Shown piece after piece: positions 11,991 to 23,500 of a DNA stretch of 64,000 nucleotides. Position numbers and translations under genes: made by a program. Every line of letters begins with the position of its first letter. Position 1 is the first letter of the stretch. The notes under the pieces are model-generated. The model made no database searches, had not been told where the DNA came from, and saw only the letters and a list, made by a program, of their open reading frames with translations. The stretch is taken from the NCBI GenBank assembly GCA_032622095.1, contig CP136068.1:50338443-50402442 (forward strand). The letters run 5' to 3'. The stretch is from Siphonodentalium dalli (taxonomy: Eukaryota; Mollusca; Scaphopoda; Gadilida; Siphonodentaliidae).

Positions 11991-14340
11991 AGCAAAGTTA
12001 CCCGGCGTTACCCAGGTTAAAGTGATGTGAAACCCTCTGCTGTGGACATATAGTGGGAATAGAGAAAACCCTTGCTCAAATTGTTACACATATTCTCATA
12101 AATTGTATATCCAAATGGCATCACAAAGCGTCATTATTATACATGGAATATAAGTTGTGGCCCACCTTGCGTGGTTGTCATTTAGTTTATCACGAATAAT
12201 TCGTCCCATTGGGCAGATGTACCCTTGTCAGATGCCAGTTTTGGAGGATCCTGAAAAGTCATGTCCTACTGACTGTCCTTTCGTTATCACAGAAGAAACT
12301 AAGACTGCACACTGTGACCACTATTTTTGAACAGGCCTTCTATGCATTTCCCTATCACTTGACAAATTGTATCTTTTTTTGTGGAAAATATCTTGAATTG
12401 GACAAACTTAATTGTGTTATAACACATTATCTATTATAATATGCCACCCTTTGACGGTATGACGGTGCCTCCGTTTGCAAGCACATATGCATAGCTTAAA
12501 TAAAAGGATAAATATACTTTCAATGCTTTCTTCTATGTATCTATTTTTGCTAGCTGACTATATGAATGCCGAGAAGACATAATTGTTCAAGAGCCTTAAT
12601 TCGGTCACCATTTGTGAAATTTGAACGCCAAAAACTCATTAGAACAAATTATGGAGATGACTATATATAACTTTGGTGGACATCGGCTACTAAAACATTC
12701 TTATCAATGTTAGTGACCCTCTTCTCTCCACCCTAACCCAAAATGGCACCAAATGTGGCGTCTTTAACCCACATGATTTGATTCCTCACATCAATGAAAA
12801 AGAACGTGTATTAAATTGGTGGAAATTAGTGTTAAACATATTTGTATCAGCTTCGGTGCCACTCCCCTCCCCATTCATGAATCGACGGCGCCTTTTTTGA
12901 CACATCTAAACCATTAGACTCCTGATATAATGGCGATGATTATATATAATTGTGGTGGTAATTGACAACTAAACAAATTCGTATCAAATGTAGAGCCCGC
13001 GTCTATTTCTCACACAAAAGGCACCAATTTGGCGTGTTTAAATCATACGATTAGATTCATCGTATCATGGATAAGAATGTGTATAAATTTGGTGGATATC
13101 GGCTCTAAAAGAAATTCTTTTTGTATATCAATTCCCTCCGTTCACCCCTGACTCGAATGGCGCCATATCATGCAGATGATTATGTATAAGTTTGGTGGAA
13201 ATCGGTGAGAAAATATTTCATCATTTTTGCTGTCCCTCCACTTTTCTGTCCCTAACACCAACAGCGTAATATTAAAACGTTTAACCACACCATTATCTTC
13301 CTCGAAAACAGTTATCCCAATTAGACACCTTTATAAATTTGGAGCCATCTAGATAGCCCATGTGAAGCTCAACATATTCTCGCGCACATAATCAACAAAT
13401 GTGCAAATAGGTTCATATTGGATAATTTGATTCTGAAATAAGCAGACAATGGACTAATATCCGTTATTCCGTTCCATGGTGCAGGCCACAGTGAAAACAC
13501 TTTTTAAAGAGGTTACACCCGATAATTCGTGACTTGGTTTATTTGTGTCATTGTCCGCACATAATAAACATATAATGAAGTCATTATGAGTCGATAATGC
13601 GACATTATCAACTCAAAATGAGGGGATTCTAAGCAGATTATCGACCTAAAACAAATTATATTATAAGCAGATCATGTGCATGTTTTCTGGAGAACAGGCT
13701 GCGGAGTTATAAATAACACAGACAGACATATTCGCAAATATAGACACCAAATGTGGCGTCTTTGACCCACACGATTTGACTCTTTGTATCATTGGAGTAA
13801 AAGTGTATGAATTTGGTGGAAATTGGCACTAAACAGACCCACCATTAGACTTCTGATATCATGGGAATGGTTATCTATAAGTTTGGTGGTAATTGGCGAC
13901 TGAACACAGTCTTGTCAGATTCATTGCCCGCCCACCCGATCTGCCACCCAGCCGGCACCAATGTTTCATCTTTAATTCAAACGATTAGATTATCATCGAG
14001 AAGAATGTGTATCAATTTGGTGGAAATCGTCGCTAAAAATATTTTTATCAATTTTGTGCCCCTCTCCCCTCCGCGAGCCCCTGACTCGAACGGCGGCATT
14101 GTTTGACATCTTTCAACCACACCATTCGATTCCTAATCATGGAGATGATTATATATAAGTTTGGTGGAAATCGGCGACAATTGTTTTGTATTGCCCCTCC
14201 CCTTTTCCTGCCCCTGACAAAAACAGCGTCACTTTAGAAAATTCTAACCCGCACCATTATCTTCATCGTAAAAAAATATCCCTCATGACGTGGACAGTGC
14301 CTCTACAATCTGGACTCATTCATACCCCCGGGTACCAATT
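11990..14340. repeat. Old repeat block, period ~130-160 bp
   Basis: It opens with AGCAAAGTTACCCGGCGTTACCCAGG, a signature seen at the start of repeats in many invertebrates. It then carries at least eight diverged copies of a segment with TGGAGATGATTATATATAA, TTTGGTGGAAATCGGCGAC, a C-rich stretch CCCCTCCCCT, CTGACTCGAACGGCG and CATCTTTAACCACACnATT (for example near 12650, 12940, 13070, 13165, 13790, 13865, 14005 and 14145). GACAGACATATTCGCAAATAT at 13720-13740 matches a segment near 26000. No intact ORF remains. Confidence 0.6.
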
Positions 14341-14930
14341 ATCCTATAGCAGCTAGTATAGCAGAATTACTGGTAATTATGTTGTGCGTTGCGGTATATA
14401 CCATTGTTCTCAGCGCGGCTGCTGTCAATCGTGTTATGTAAGATTGCGTGATAGACTATGTAATCTGTAGTTAAACTTTTATCTTACAAATTTGGACTCA
14501 ATACTTTCATATTAATAGCAAATTGTGATTTATATTACAATTTCTTTACAGTTTGACCCATCAGCCGGAGAAATCGGATAGTAAACACTGAAGTTATGAT
14601 ATAATATTAAAAATATTATGATAGTCAATCGATAAGTCTAGTCTACAGCATAGGCTTTGCTCTTTGCTACTATGGTGCCGCTGAAACTCTCAGTTTGTTG
14701 AACGAACGGTTGATTATGATGGAGCTAAAACGCGGGAGTGGGGTCGGGGTGATTGTATATCAATAACATTAAGAAATATGCCATTCCGACATCAGTATAT
14801 AACTTAAGTCGGACAAACATTGCAGGACTGTTTAACTCTTTCGCTCGTTGCTTCGTTAAAAGCGTGACTATATATGACCAATGTTTTATCATCTTCCAGT
14901 TTTGTTGGAGTGCATGGAGTAAAATTCGTG

Positions 14931-14962
14931 GCGGGCGGGGGTGGGGGGGGGGGGGGTGGTAG
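14931..14962 (+). other. G-rich run, potential G-quadruplex
   Basis: About 26 of 32 bases are G, with four or more G-tracts (GGCGGGCGGGGGTGGGG and onward). It could fold as a G-quadruplex on the + strand. No gene context explains it. Confidence 0.6.
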
Positions 14963-16234
14963 AATCAACGAAACTGTAAGCTTGTGTTTAGTGTAAACTA
15001 ATTTTAACGGATTGACTACTAAGTACTAGTTTGGTAAAATCAGATTTGTTTCAACGAATATTATACATGGAAAAACAATAAATAATAAAAACAGTTCATA
15101 ACAAATCACTTGAATCTAATTGAATGGCCAACGATGTCCAGGAAATCCACCATGCTCTCCTTCCCGCTGTCGAAGTCAACACAGTTTGTGTAGCTTGTTT
15201 TTGAGCGCTCTTTGATGGTGGTTCACCTAGTCTTAGTCGCTCGATATCGATCAGTCTGCGGACTAAGTTACCATATTAATTACACGGCATGTAAGAATTA
15301 ATATTCTAAAATGTTCTTTGCAAAATTTTAAATATCAAATTAAACGCTCTTTATATATTAACTTTGATTTTTAAGAGATCTCGACCCTGTTATTATCTTT
15401 GATATTAAGAGAGCCTGTTAACCTGAACATGTACATCCGCGACTCAAATTACTTATTTTTCTATATATTATCGATATTAGATTTATAGAAATTGACGGAC
15501 AGTACCCGTTTAAACACGATCACATTACACTGTTCATAACGTAAAATACGGTTATATATTATTTATTTACTTATTACCATATTATTGACTATTAACTACA
15601 TATAAGACAAATCTTATATCAAGATAAATTGTTTTCTTTGCAAAATTAGAAATACAAAATCAAACGCTCTTTATAGCATTAACATGTCTATAATTCACAC
15701 TTTGATAACAATAGTCACAACAATGACATTGTTTTTTCAAAGTTGATGTCACAAGGGATCGTCCAAACAGGCTTTCATGTTTGTCAAAACGCGCTCTCAT
15801 GTTTGTCAAAACATAATATGTATTGGGAATAAAATATTGTTTACACCAATATCTACGGAGTTGACATCGCTTGAGTAGAGAGAGAGATTATTTATTCCTC
15901 CTTAACCATGCAGGCTTTACTGACCAGTCAAAACATTCTTTGATATCCGCGATAAAGGATTCAGCATAAAGCATTTTATGAGCAGGGGAAATGTCCGGTG
16001 GGTAAATATCTGGGTGGGGAAATAATTAGTATACATATAAAAACTATCATCGATCAAAATATTATTTCCGAAAACAAACCAATACAGAGACGATTCACAG
16101 TGCCAGCTAAGTCAAGTCAATTTACGACCTGACAATACAAGGACAACATCTTAATGCATGCGCTAGACAAACATCCGATGGCGACCACTGTATACGGTGC
16201 ATTGGTGTACTGGGGATTAACAGTAGTTATATAA
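14963..16234. other. No gene supported
   Basis: AT-rich sequence. The 14-mer AAACGCTCTTTATA occurs at about 15342 and 15660. Its inverse, AAAGAGCG(T), appears at about 19078, 19122 and 20487, marking scattered pieces of one short repeat. No coding or RNA gene is seen. Confidence 0.5.
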
Positions 16235-16299
16235 TACACTACACTGTACACATAATTAGTACACCCGCAGTGTACTGATTATGTGTACAGTCTAGTGTA
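16235..16299. repeat. Imperfect 30-bp-arm hairpin
   Basis: The left arm (16235-16264, including GTACACATAATTAGTACAC) is nearly complementary to the right arm (16268-16299, including GTGTACTGATTATGTGTAC), with a 3-base loop. It is a palindrome of unknown origin. Confidence 0.75.
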
Positions 16300-16985
16300 T
16301 TGGTCATGTGTACACATACTAATAATAATACTACTGACTCACTGTACCGTGTGACCACACTCCCTGGTCAAGTTGTCTTGCTAATATGCTTTGACTTTTT
16401 ACTTAATAATTTGGCCGGTATATTGGTAGTGCTAAATAAGCTTTTTCCAAAAAACGGGGGTTCGTGGTGGGGTCTGAATTCGGTGCTATGCAGCTCGAGA
16501 CGACGGCGTAATTAGGGTTGAAAATCAGTACATGTGGTCTTATATGAACATAGCATAATGTTGTCAAGAAATATATATATGACTATATAGGGTCATACAT
16601 CCATGTCTGATAAGAGAGGGGGCACCAAGCCCGTGGAACCCAATTCAACACGTAACAGCCCATCCCTGTAGGAATATGATCAATGCTGATGTCTAGCCTT
16701 CATGTAGTGGGCCCATGATAACATCTCAGTTAATTTACATGCACGCAACTCAGTGATAGGTTTTCTCACAGTGAAGCTTTTTCCAAAGACGGGGGTGGCG
16801 GGGTCTGAATTCGGTGCTATCACTTGAAACGCTGGGATATTTCCACGCTGTATAGGCAGAACCTTGAATAGTCTTTTATGTATAGTGTATAGACGACGAC
16901 TGACAGAGAAACAGAGGATTTGTATTCACAAGTGGGAAATGTTAAGTTGAAATAAGCAAAATGGATAATACAGTTAAGAAGGAGA
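16300..16985. other. No gene; small internal duplication
   Basis: A segment with AAGCTTTTTCCAAA, ACGGGGGT, GGTGGGGTCTGAATTCGGTG and CTAT occurs twice (about 16438-16490 and 16773-16822). This is a short direct duplication about 335 bp apart. Nothing coding is recognised. Confidence 0.45.
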
Positions 16986-16989
16986 CCTA

Positions 16990-17202
16990 CAGTAATTCTC
17001 TAATTAATGGACTCCTTAACCACAACAGAATTATGGGTAATTTTTCACGATTTAGTCAGGAATATGGGTTGCTGCCATTCATCGGAAAGCTCTCCCCGAG
17101 AGCTTTCCGATGAATGGCAACAAGCCATATTTCTGACTAAATCCTGAAAAATTACCCATAATTATGTTGTGGTTAAGGAGTCCATTAATTAGAGCATTAC
17201 TG
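16990..17202. mobile_element. Palindromic TA-flanked MITE, copy 1
   Basis: This 213-bp element is almost wholly palindromic, starting CAGTAATTCTCTAATTAAT and ending ATTAGAGCATTACTG, with TA on both sides (16988-16989 and 17203-17204). The arms carry GGACTCCTTAACCACAAC and AGAATTATGGGTAA and their inverses. The loop lies in the GAAAGCTCTCCCCGAGAGC region. TA target sites suggest mobilisation by a Tc1/mariner transposase. The second copy is at 34044-34221. Confidence 0.85.
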
Positions 17203-17324
17203 TATTTATTGGATGGAAATGTTCAGATAACAAGTTTTAAAAAACGGCATATGGCCGCTTGTTGGGCTTATTACCTGAACATTTCCTAAGAGAACTACCT
17301 GTTAATCGATAATTTAGTAAAGAA

Positions 17325-17432
17325 TTGAAGCCAGATGTCATATTCTTGCACGCAAGTGGAAACGATATATCGGCGACATCGAAGACACGAGATATCGTCG
17401 ACGCCATCCTCGCCATAATGAAAACAAATCAA
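17325..17432 (+). pseudogene. SGNH-hydrolase-like fragment, N-terminal part
   Basis: The translation reads LKPDVIFLHASGNDISATSK followed by TRDIVDAILAIM. This matches the block around the conserved GxND motif of SGNH/GDSL esterases (PDVIxLHxGGNDI), with the usual first Gly replaced by Ser. There is no ATG, no upstream catalytic-Ser block, and the frame leaves the family after ~36 residues. The next part of the domain is found on the opposite strand at 17469-17735, so the gene has been broken by a local inversion. SGNH domains occur in free-standing esterases and in ORF1 of some CR1-type retrotransposons. I cannot tell which was the source. Confidence 0.55.
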
Positions 17433-17468
17433 TGCAATTGGGACCAGGGTTCTTGTGGGCGAGTTGAA

Positions 17469-17735
17469 TCAGTGTCTTCGCAAGGCGTTTCTTTTCGTGC
17501 GAAAATACTTCTGGGTGCCACACATGCCGGATTCACTCGATACTGACAGATGTACTTTATCCTTGGTGCTATTTATATAGTCTCTTGGAAACCGGATGTT
17601 TTCGAACACAATGTAATCTTGCTTTAGCGCTTTCTTGAGTTTCCGGTTGATGGCGGTCCTTTGTCGCAGGAATTCTTTCAAGGTCAAGCCTGGGGATTTG
17701 GTGTCATCCGGAATCCGATACAGCATGCTCACGTA
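17469..17735 (-). pseudogene. SGNH-hydrolase-like fragment, C-terminal part, inverted
   Basis: Read on the minus strand it gives YVSMLYRIPDDTK, then LTLKEFLRQRTAINRKLKKA, then KDKVHLS and SGM, ending with RTKRNALRRH and a stop. This order (strand with R, helix with IN+xL, then DxVHLxxxGM carrying the catalytic Asp/His region) matches the second half of an SGNH fold. The strict D-G-V-H is here D-K-V-H, and extra residues (VSS) separate it from SGM. It should follow the fragment at 17325-17432 but lies in the opposite orientation, with breakpoints near 17435-17470 and 17735-17740. Its upstream edge runs directly into the 515/718-bp satellite. Confidence 0.55.
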
Positions 17736-17739
17736 TGGA

Positions 17740-18965
17740 GTGTCGAAACTGTTATCACCAGGTGATATTATTGAACAAATATTTAAAGGATATCTCGTTT
17801 TTTTAATTTTTAATTTATTCCAATTTAATTTAAAATTAAACATAAAATCGAAAAGATGGATGTACAAGGAGCATGGTTACAGGGTGGGATAACACGATTA
17901 CCGTTTATATATTTTTAAGGACGTGAATTTGGAGATATTCAGCCCAATATAGTTTGCAACAGAATCGCGAGTATGGTTCGAAAACCACCTTATATAGTTG
18001 CGGACAAGAACTACGCTCCTCACATGTGTCGATTGCGAGTTCTGTCGACATGTATATGTCGTGGGGTATATCAACATGGCAAATGCATTCGAACCGGCGT
18101 CATTTGCGCTTCAATTCTACTGATAAAACAGAGCAAATCTTAAGTGCGGTTTGAAATCCCCGGGTACACCGATGTATAGTTTAGTTCTGAATATTCTGAG
18201 TTTTGCGTCATATTTTCGGACAAGTGTCACGTTTGTCCAAAACGAACAAACGGCGGGTTGTCGACATATATATGTCGTGGGGTGTATCACCATTACATAG
18301 CGATTCGAACCGGCGTCATGTGCGCTTTTATTCTACCGATAAACACAGCAAAACGTAGGTGCGGTTTGAAACCCCCAGGTAGATTTGATGTGAATGTTCT
18401 GTGTTTTTCACTAAGAATTCATCAATCTGATCGAATTGAGTGTGCTCACGTATGGAGTGTCGACACTGTTATGACCAGGTGATATTATTGAACAAATATT
18501 TAAAGGATATCTCGTTTTTTTTATTTTAAATTTATTCAAATTTAATTTAAAATTAAACATAAAATCGAAAAGATGGATGTACAAGGAGCATGGTTACCTT
18601 CGCTCATATATACAGGGTGGAATAACACGGTTACCGTTTATATATTGCTAAGGACGTGAATTTGGAGATATTCAGCCCAATATAGTTTGCAACAGAATCG
18701 CGAGTATGGTTCGAAAACCACCTTAGTTGGGGACAAGAACTACGCTCCTCACATGTGTCGATTGCGAGTTCTGTCGACATGTATATGTTGTGGGGTATAT
18801 CACCATGGCAAATACATTCGAACCGGCGTCATTTGCACTTCAATTCTACTGAAAAACAGAGCAAATCTCAAGTGCGGTTTGAAACCCCCGGGTTCACCGA
18901 TGTATAGTTTAGTTCTGAGTTTTGCGTCTTATTTTCGGACAAGTGTCACGTTTGTCCAAAACGAA
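17740..18965 (+). repeat. 515/718-bp higher-order satellite, forward arm
   Basis: This arm has about one and a half units in the orientation opposite to the main array. The marker GTGATATTATTGAACAAATA occurs at about 17762 and 18478, 716 bp apart. Each unit holds an AT-rich palindrome-like core (TTTAATTTAAAATTAAAC), AAGATGGATGTACAAGGAGC, GGAGATATTCAGCCCAATAT, ACAAGTGTCACGTTTGTCC, a GTCGACATATATATGTCG palindrome and GTGCGGTTTGAAACCCCCGG. The ~200-bp part after the palindrome is itself present in two or three diverged versions per unit. Confidence 0.9.
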
Positions 18966-19400
18966 CAAAAGCCATGTGTTCGACCTAGGACTAGTATACA
19001 TACCATGTGTTCGACCTGGGACTAGTATACTTATATACGTATAGTATATATTGGTCCCTGGTTCGACATGGAATAGAAAAGAGCGTTCTATAAGTGTATT
19101 CCTTATATTGTATTAATAAAGAGCGTTAAATTCATATCTGTCCGAAAAATTGAAAACATCTGGAAATCGCAAGTGTTTTTAAAATCATAGGAAGGCTGAA
19201 TACCAATATTTTGTATAATATGCAGTCAACACATCTTATACCTTCAAATTGACGTAGAGGAAATTTGGAAGCTCGATGAGCCATGTTCGTTTAAGGAGGT
19301 GTATTCATAATTCAAACAATTGTGTCGGAACAGTTAAAATGACAGAAAATTCCACTGCTTCTATTTCCCATATAAATTGAAAAGATAGTTATTTCGTTGA
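18966..19400. other. Spacer between inverted satellite arms
   Basis: It contains a direct repeat CCATGTGTTCGACCT(A/G)GGACTAGTATAC (about 18972 and 19003). An inverted piece of it, GTATAGTATATATTGGTCCC then GGTTCGACATGG, follows to ~19070. AAAGAGCGTT occurs twice just after. No gene is seen. Confidence 0.55.
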
Positions 19401-19404
19401 TTTG

Positions 19405-19470
19405 TAGAGATTCGAACTGGGTACTAAAACTTCTGGAGTAGGCAAAGCACTTTAACCACAAAGCTTGTAT
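19405..19470 (-). repeat. tRNA-like sequence (SINE head or tRNA pseudogene)
   Basis: On the minus strand, TGTGGTTAAAGTGC (plus 19446-19459) resembles an RNA polymerase III A box and CAGTTCGAATCTC (plus about 19408-19420) resembles a B box, at tRNA-like spacing. Flanking acceptor-stem pairing is not convincing, so a decayed tRNA-derived SINE is more likely than a working tRNA. There is no clear tail or target duplication. Confidence 0.4.
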
Positions 19471-20595
19471 CAATTGTCTTAGAAATGTGACGACAACCTC
19501 ATGTCCGTTCAATTGTGGAAATATGCAGATATTGTTGAAATTATTGTAAAAACTACAATATTTGATTATTAGACTTACCTGATTTAAATACGAATTGCTG
19601 CTGTGCGTTGATGCGTAAATCTTCTATTTGAAGAGATCAAAATGTGCAGTCGTGCACAGATGGGATGCATGTATCTATGCCACTGATTAAAGAACTCCGA
19701 AGGTTTCAGATAGAGTTAATATATAGACAAACATAAACGCCCTTTATCACATCTCTCCCTCCCCTCTACCTCTCTCGAAAATCTGTGAACGGAGTATATG
19801 TGCGCATTTTCTACAAATATAGTACCATAATAGGCAATTATTATGATACTCTAAATGCAATATTTATGACCAAAAAATGTTGCTGAATTTATTTTTTTAT
19901 ATATTTTAAAATATTATTTTGCGAAAACCCGTGCCAATTAATTTTCTTAAATATGCGAGACTGAAAAACAAAGTGAATAATATTGTATCCATAAGTTGTT
20001 ATGGACTCTTTTTGGTCGGGGTTTTGTTTTCGTATTATTATTATAGCAGAAAAAGTCACATCGTCGTTGTACTGATTATAATTCATCCAAGCAAAGAGGG
20101 ACCCAATCTACAAAGAGACCGCCAAACAATATAGGCTGGTAATAGTCATAATTACATAACGAGTAGTTAGATGTCTGTCTCGATAATGTATGGGTTGTTC
20201 ATTGCCATCGATTACATAACGGGATTAAGTATCTCGATACTGTAGACGGACAGTACAAATACACAGGTTGTTGTTCGTTTTATTTTTGTGACTATAGAAT
20301 GCCTGAATTTAAATGAGATATACTGAGTAGATATAACGTTAAAAATATATCTTTAATAACACCATCAAAGATATGGAAAAGTTATGCATGTAATAAGTTT
20401 TTTCCAGGAGAGCAAAATGTATATGTTAGTGTTATTTCTGTTCTAGGTTCATGCTTTCGTTTTCAGAAATGTGTGAAGACGATGTAATAAAGAGCGTTTT
20501 CTAATATAATAATACTATCCTGTTCCATTGACGATTTTGTTTTCACGTGTATTGTCCTGATAATTGTCGTGTATCAATGGCGGCAATTATTTGTC
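19471..20595. other. Spacer, no gene supported
   Basis: AT-rich sequence separating the two oppositely oriented satellite blocks. An AAAGAGCG motif occurs at ~20487. The short frames show no recognisable protein character. Confidence 0.5.
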
Positions 20596-23500
20596 CTTCA
20601 CATGTGAGGAGCGTAGTTCTTGTCCGCAACTAAGGTGGTTTTCGAACCATACTCGCGATTCTGTTGCAAACAATATTGGGCTGAATATCTCCAAATTCAC
20701 GTCCTTGGCCATATATAAACGGCAATCGTGTTATCCCACCCTGTATATACGAGCGAAGGTAACCATGCTCCTTGTACATCCATCTTTTCGATTTTATGTT
20801 TAATTTTAAATTAAATTTGAATAAATTTAAAATAAAAAAAACGAGATATCCTTTAAATATTTGTTCAATAATATCTCCTGGTCATAACAGTGTCGACATT
20901 CCATACGTGAGCACACTCAATTCGGTCAGATTGATGAATTCTTAGTGTAAAACACCGAACATTCACATCAAGTCTACCCGGGGGTTTCAAACCGCACCTA
21001 CGTTTTGCTGTGTTTATCGGTAGAATAAAAGCGCACATGACGCCGGTTCGAATCGCTATGTAATGGTGATACACCCCACGACATATATATGTCGACAACC
21101 CGCAGTTTGTCCGTTTTGGACAAACGTGACACTTGTCCGAAAATAAGACGTAAAACTCAGAATATAGTCGCGATTCTGTTGCAAACTATATTGGGCTGAA
21201 TATCTCCAAATTCACGTCCTTGGCCATATATAAACGGCAATCGTGTTATCCCACCCTGTATAAACGAGCGAAGGTAAACATGCTCCTTGTACATCCATCT
21301 TTTCGATTTTATGTTTAATTTTAAATTAAATTTGAATAAATTTAAAATTAAAAAAACGAGATATCCTTTAAATATTTGTTCAATAATATCACCTGGTCAT
21401 AACAGTGTCGACATTCCATACGTGAGCACACACAATTCGATCAGATTGATGAATTCTTAGTGTAAAACACCGAACATTCACATCAAGTCTACCCGGGGGT
21501 TTCAAACCGCACCTAAGATTTGCTGTGTTTATCGGTAGAATAAAAGCGCATATGACGCCGGTTCGAATCGTTATGTAACGGTGATACACCCCACGACATA
21601 TATATGTCGACAACCCGCAGTTTGTTCGTTTTGGACAAACGTGACACTTGTCCGAAAATAAGACGTAAAACTCAGAATATTCACATCAAGTCTACCCGGG
21701 GGTTTCAAACCGCACCTAAGTTTTGCTGTGTTTATCGGTAGAATAAAAGCGCACATGACGCCGGTTCGAATCGCTATGTAATGGTGATACACCCCACGAC
21801 ATATATTTGTCGACAACCCGCCGTTTGTTCGTTTTGGACAAACGTGACACTTGTCCGAAAATAAGACGTAAAACTCAGAATATACTCGCGATTCTGTTGC
21901 AAACTATATTGGGCTGAATATCTCCAAATTCACGTCATTGGCCATATATAAACGGCAATCGTGTTATCCCACCCTGTATATACGAGCGAAAGTAACCATG
22001 CTCCTTGTACATCCATCTTTTCGATTTTATGTTTAATTTTAAATTAAATTTGAATAAATTTAAAATTAAAAAAACGAGATATCCTTTAAATATTTGTTCA
22101 ATAATATCACCTGGTCATAACAGTGTCGACATTCCATACGTGAGCACACTCAATTCGATCAGATTGATGAATTCTTAGTGTAAAACACCGAACATTCACA
22201 TCAAGTCTACCTGGGGGTTTCAAACCGTACCTACGTTTTGCTGTGTTTATCGGTAGAATAAAAGTGCACATGACGCCGGTTCGAATCGCTATGTAATGGT
22301 GATACACCCCACGACATATATATGTCGACAACCCGCAGTTTGTTCGTTTTGGACAAACGTGACACTTGTCCGAAAATAAGACGTAAAACTCAGAATATTC
22401 ACATCAAGTCTACTCGGGGGTTTCAAACCGCACCTAAGTTTTGCTGTGTTTATCGGTAGAATAAAAGCGCGCATGACGCCGGTTCGAATCGCTATGTAAT
22501 GGTGATACACCCCACGACATATATTTGTCGACAACCCGCAGTTTGTTCGTTTTGGACAAACGTGACACTTGTCCGAAAATAAGACGTAAAACTCAGAATA
22601 TAGTCGCGATTCTGTTGCAAACAATATTGGGCTGAATATCTCCAAATTCACGTCATTGGCCATATATAAACGGCAATCGTGGTATCCCACCCTGTGTATA
22701 CGAGCGAAGGTAACCATGCTCCTTGTACATCCATATTTTCGATTTTATGTTTAATTTTAAATTAAATTTGAATAAATTTAAAATTAAAAAAACGAGATAT
22801 CCTTTAAATATTTGTTCAATAATATCACCTGGTCATAACAGTGTCGACATTCCATACGTGAGCACACTCAATTCTGTCAGATTGATGAATTCTTAGTGTA
22901 AAACACCGAACATTCACATCAAGTCTACCCGGGGGTTTCAAACCGCACCTACGTTTTGCTGTGTTTATCGGTAGAATAAAAGCGCACATGACGCCGGTTC
23001 GAATCGCTATGTAATGGTGATACACCCCACGACATATATATGTCGACAACCCGCAGTTTGTTCGTTTTGGACAAACGTGACACTTGTCCGAAAATAAGAC
23101 GTAAAACTCAGAATATAGTCGCGATTCTGTTGCAAACTATATTGGGCTGAATATCTCCAAATTCACGTCCTTGGCCATATATAAACGGCAATCGTGTTAT
23201 CCCACCCTGTATATACGAGCGAAGGTAACCATGCTCCTTGTACATCCATCTTTTCGATTTTATGTTTAATTTTAAATTAAATTTGAATAAATTTAAAATA
23301 AAAAAAACGAGATATCCTTTAAATATTTGTTCAATAATATCTCCTGGTCATAACAGTGTCGACATTCCATACGTGAGCACACTCAATTCGGTCAGATTGA
23401 TGAATTCTTAGTGTAAAACACCGAACATTCACATCAAGTCTACCCGGGGGTTTCAAACCGCACCTACGTTTTGCTGTGTTTATCGGTAGAATAAAAGCGC

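Noticed and set aside
21045..21060. GGTTCGAATCG in each satellite unit as an RNA polymerase III B box
   Set aside because: No A box at the right distance; TTCGAA is a palindrome that arises easily.
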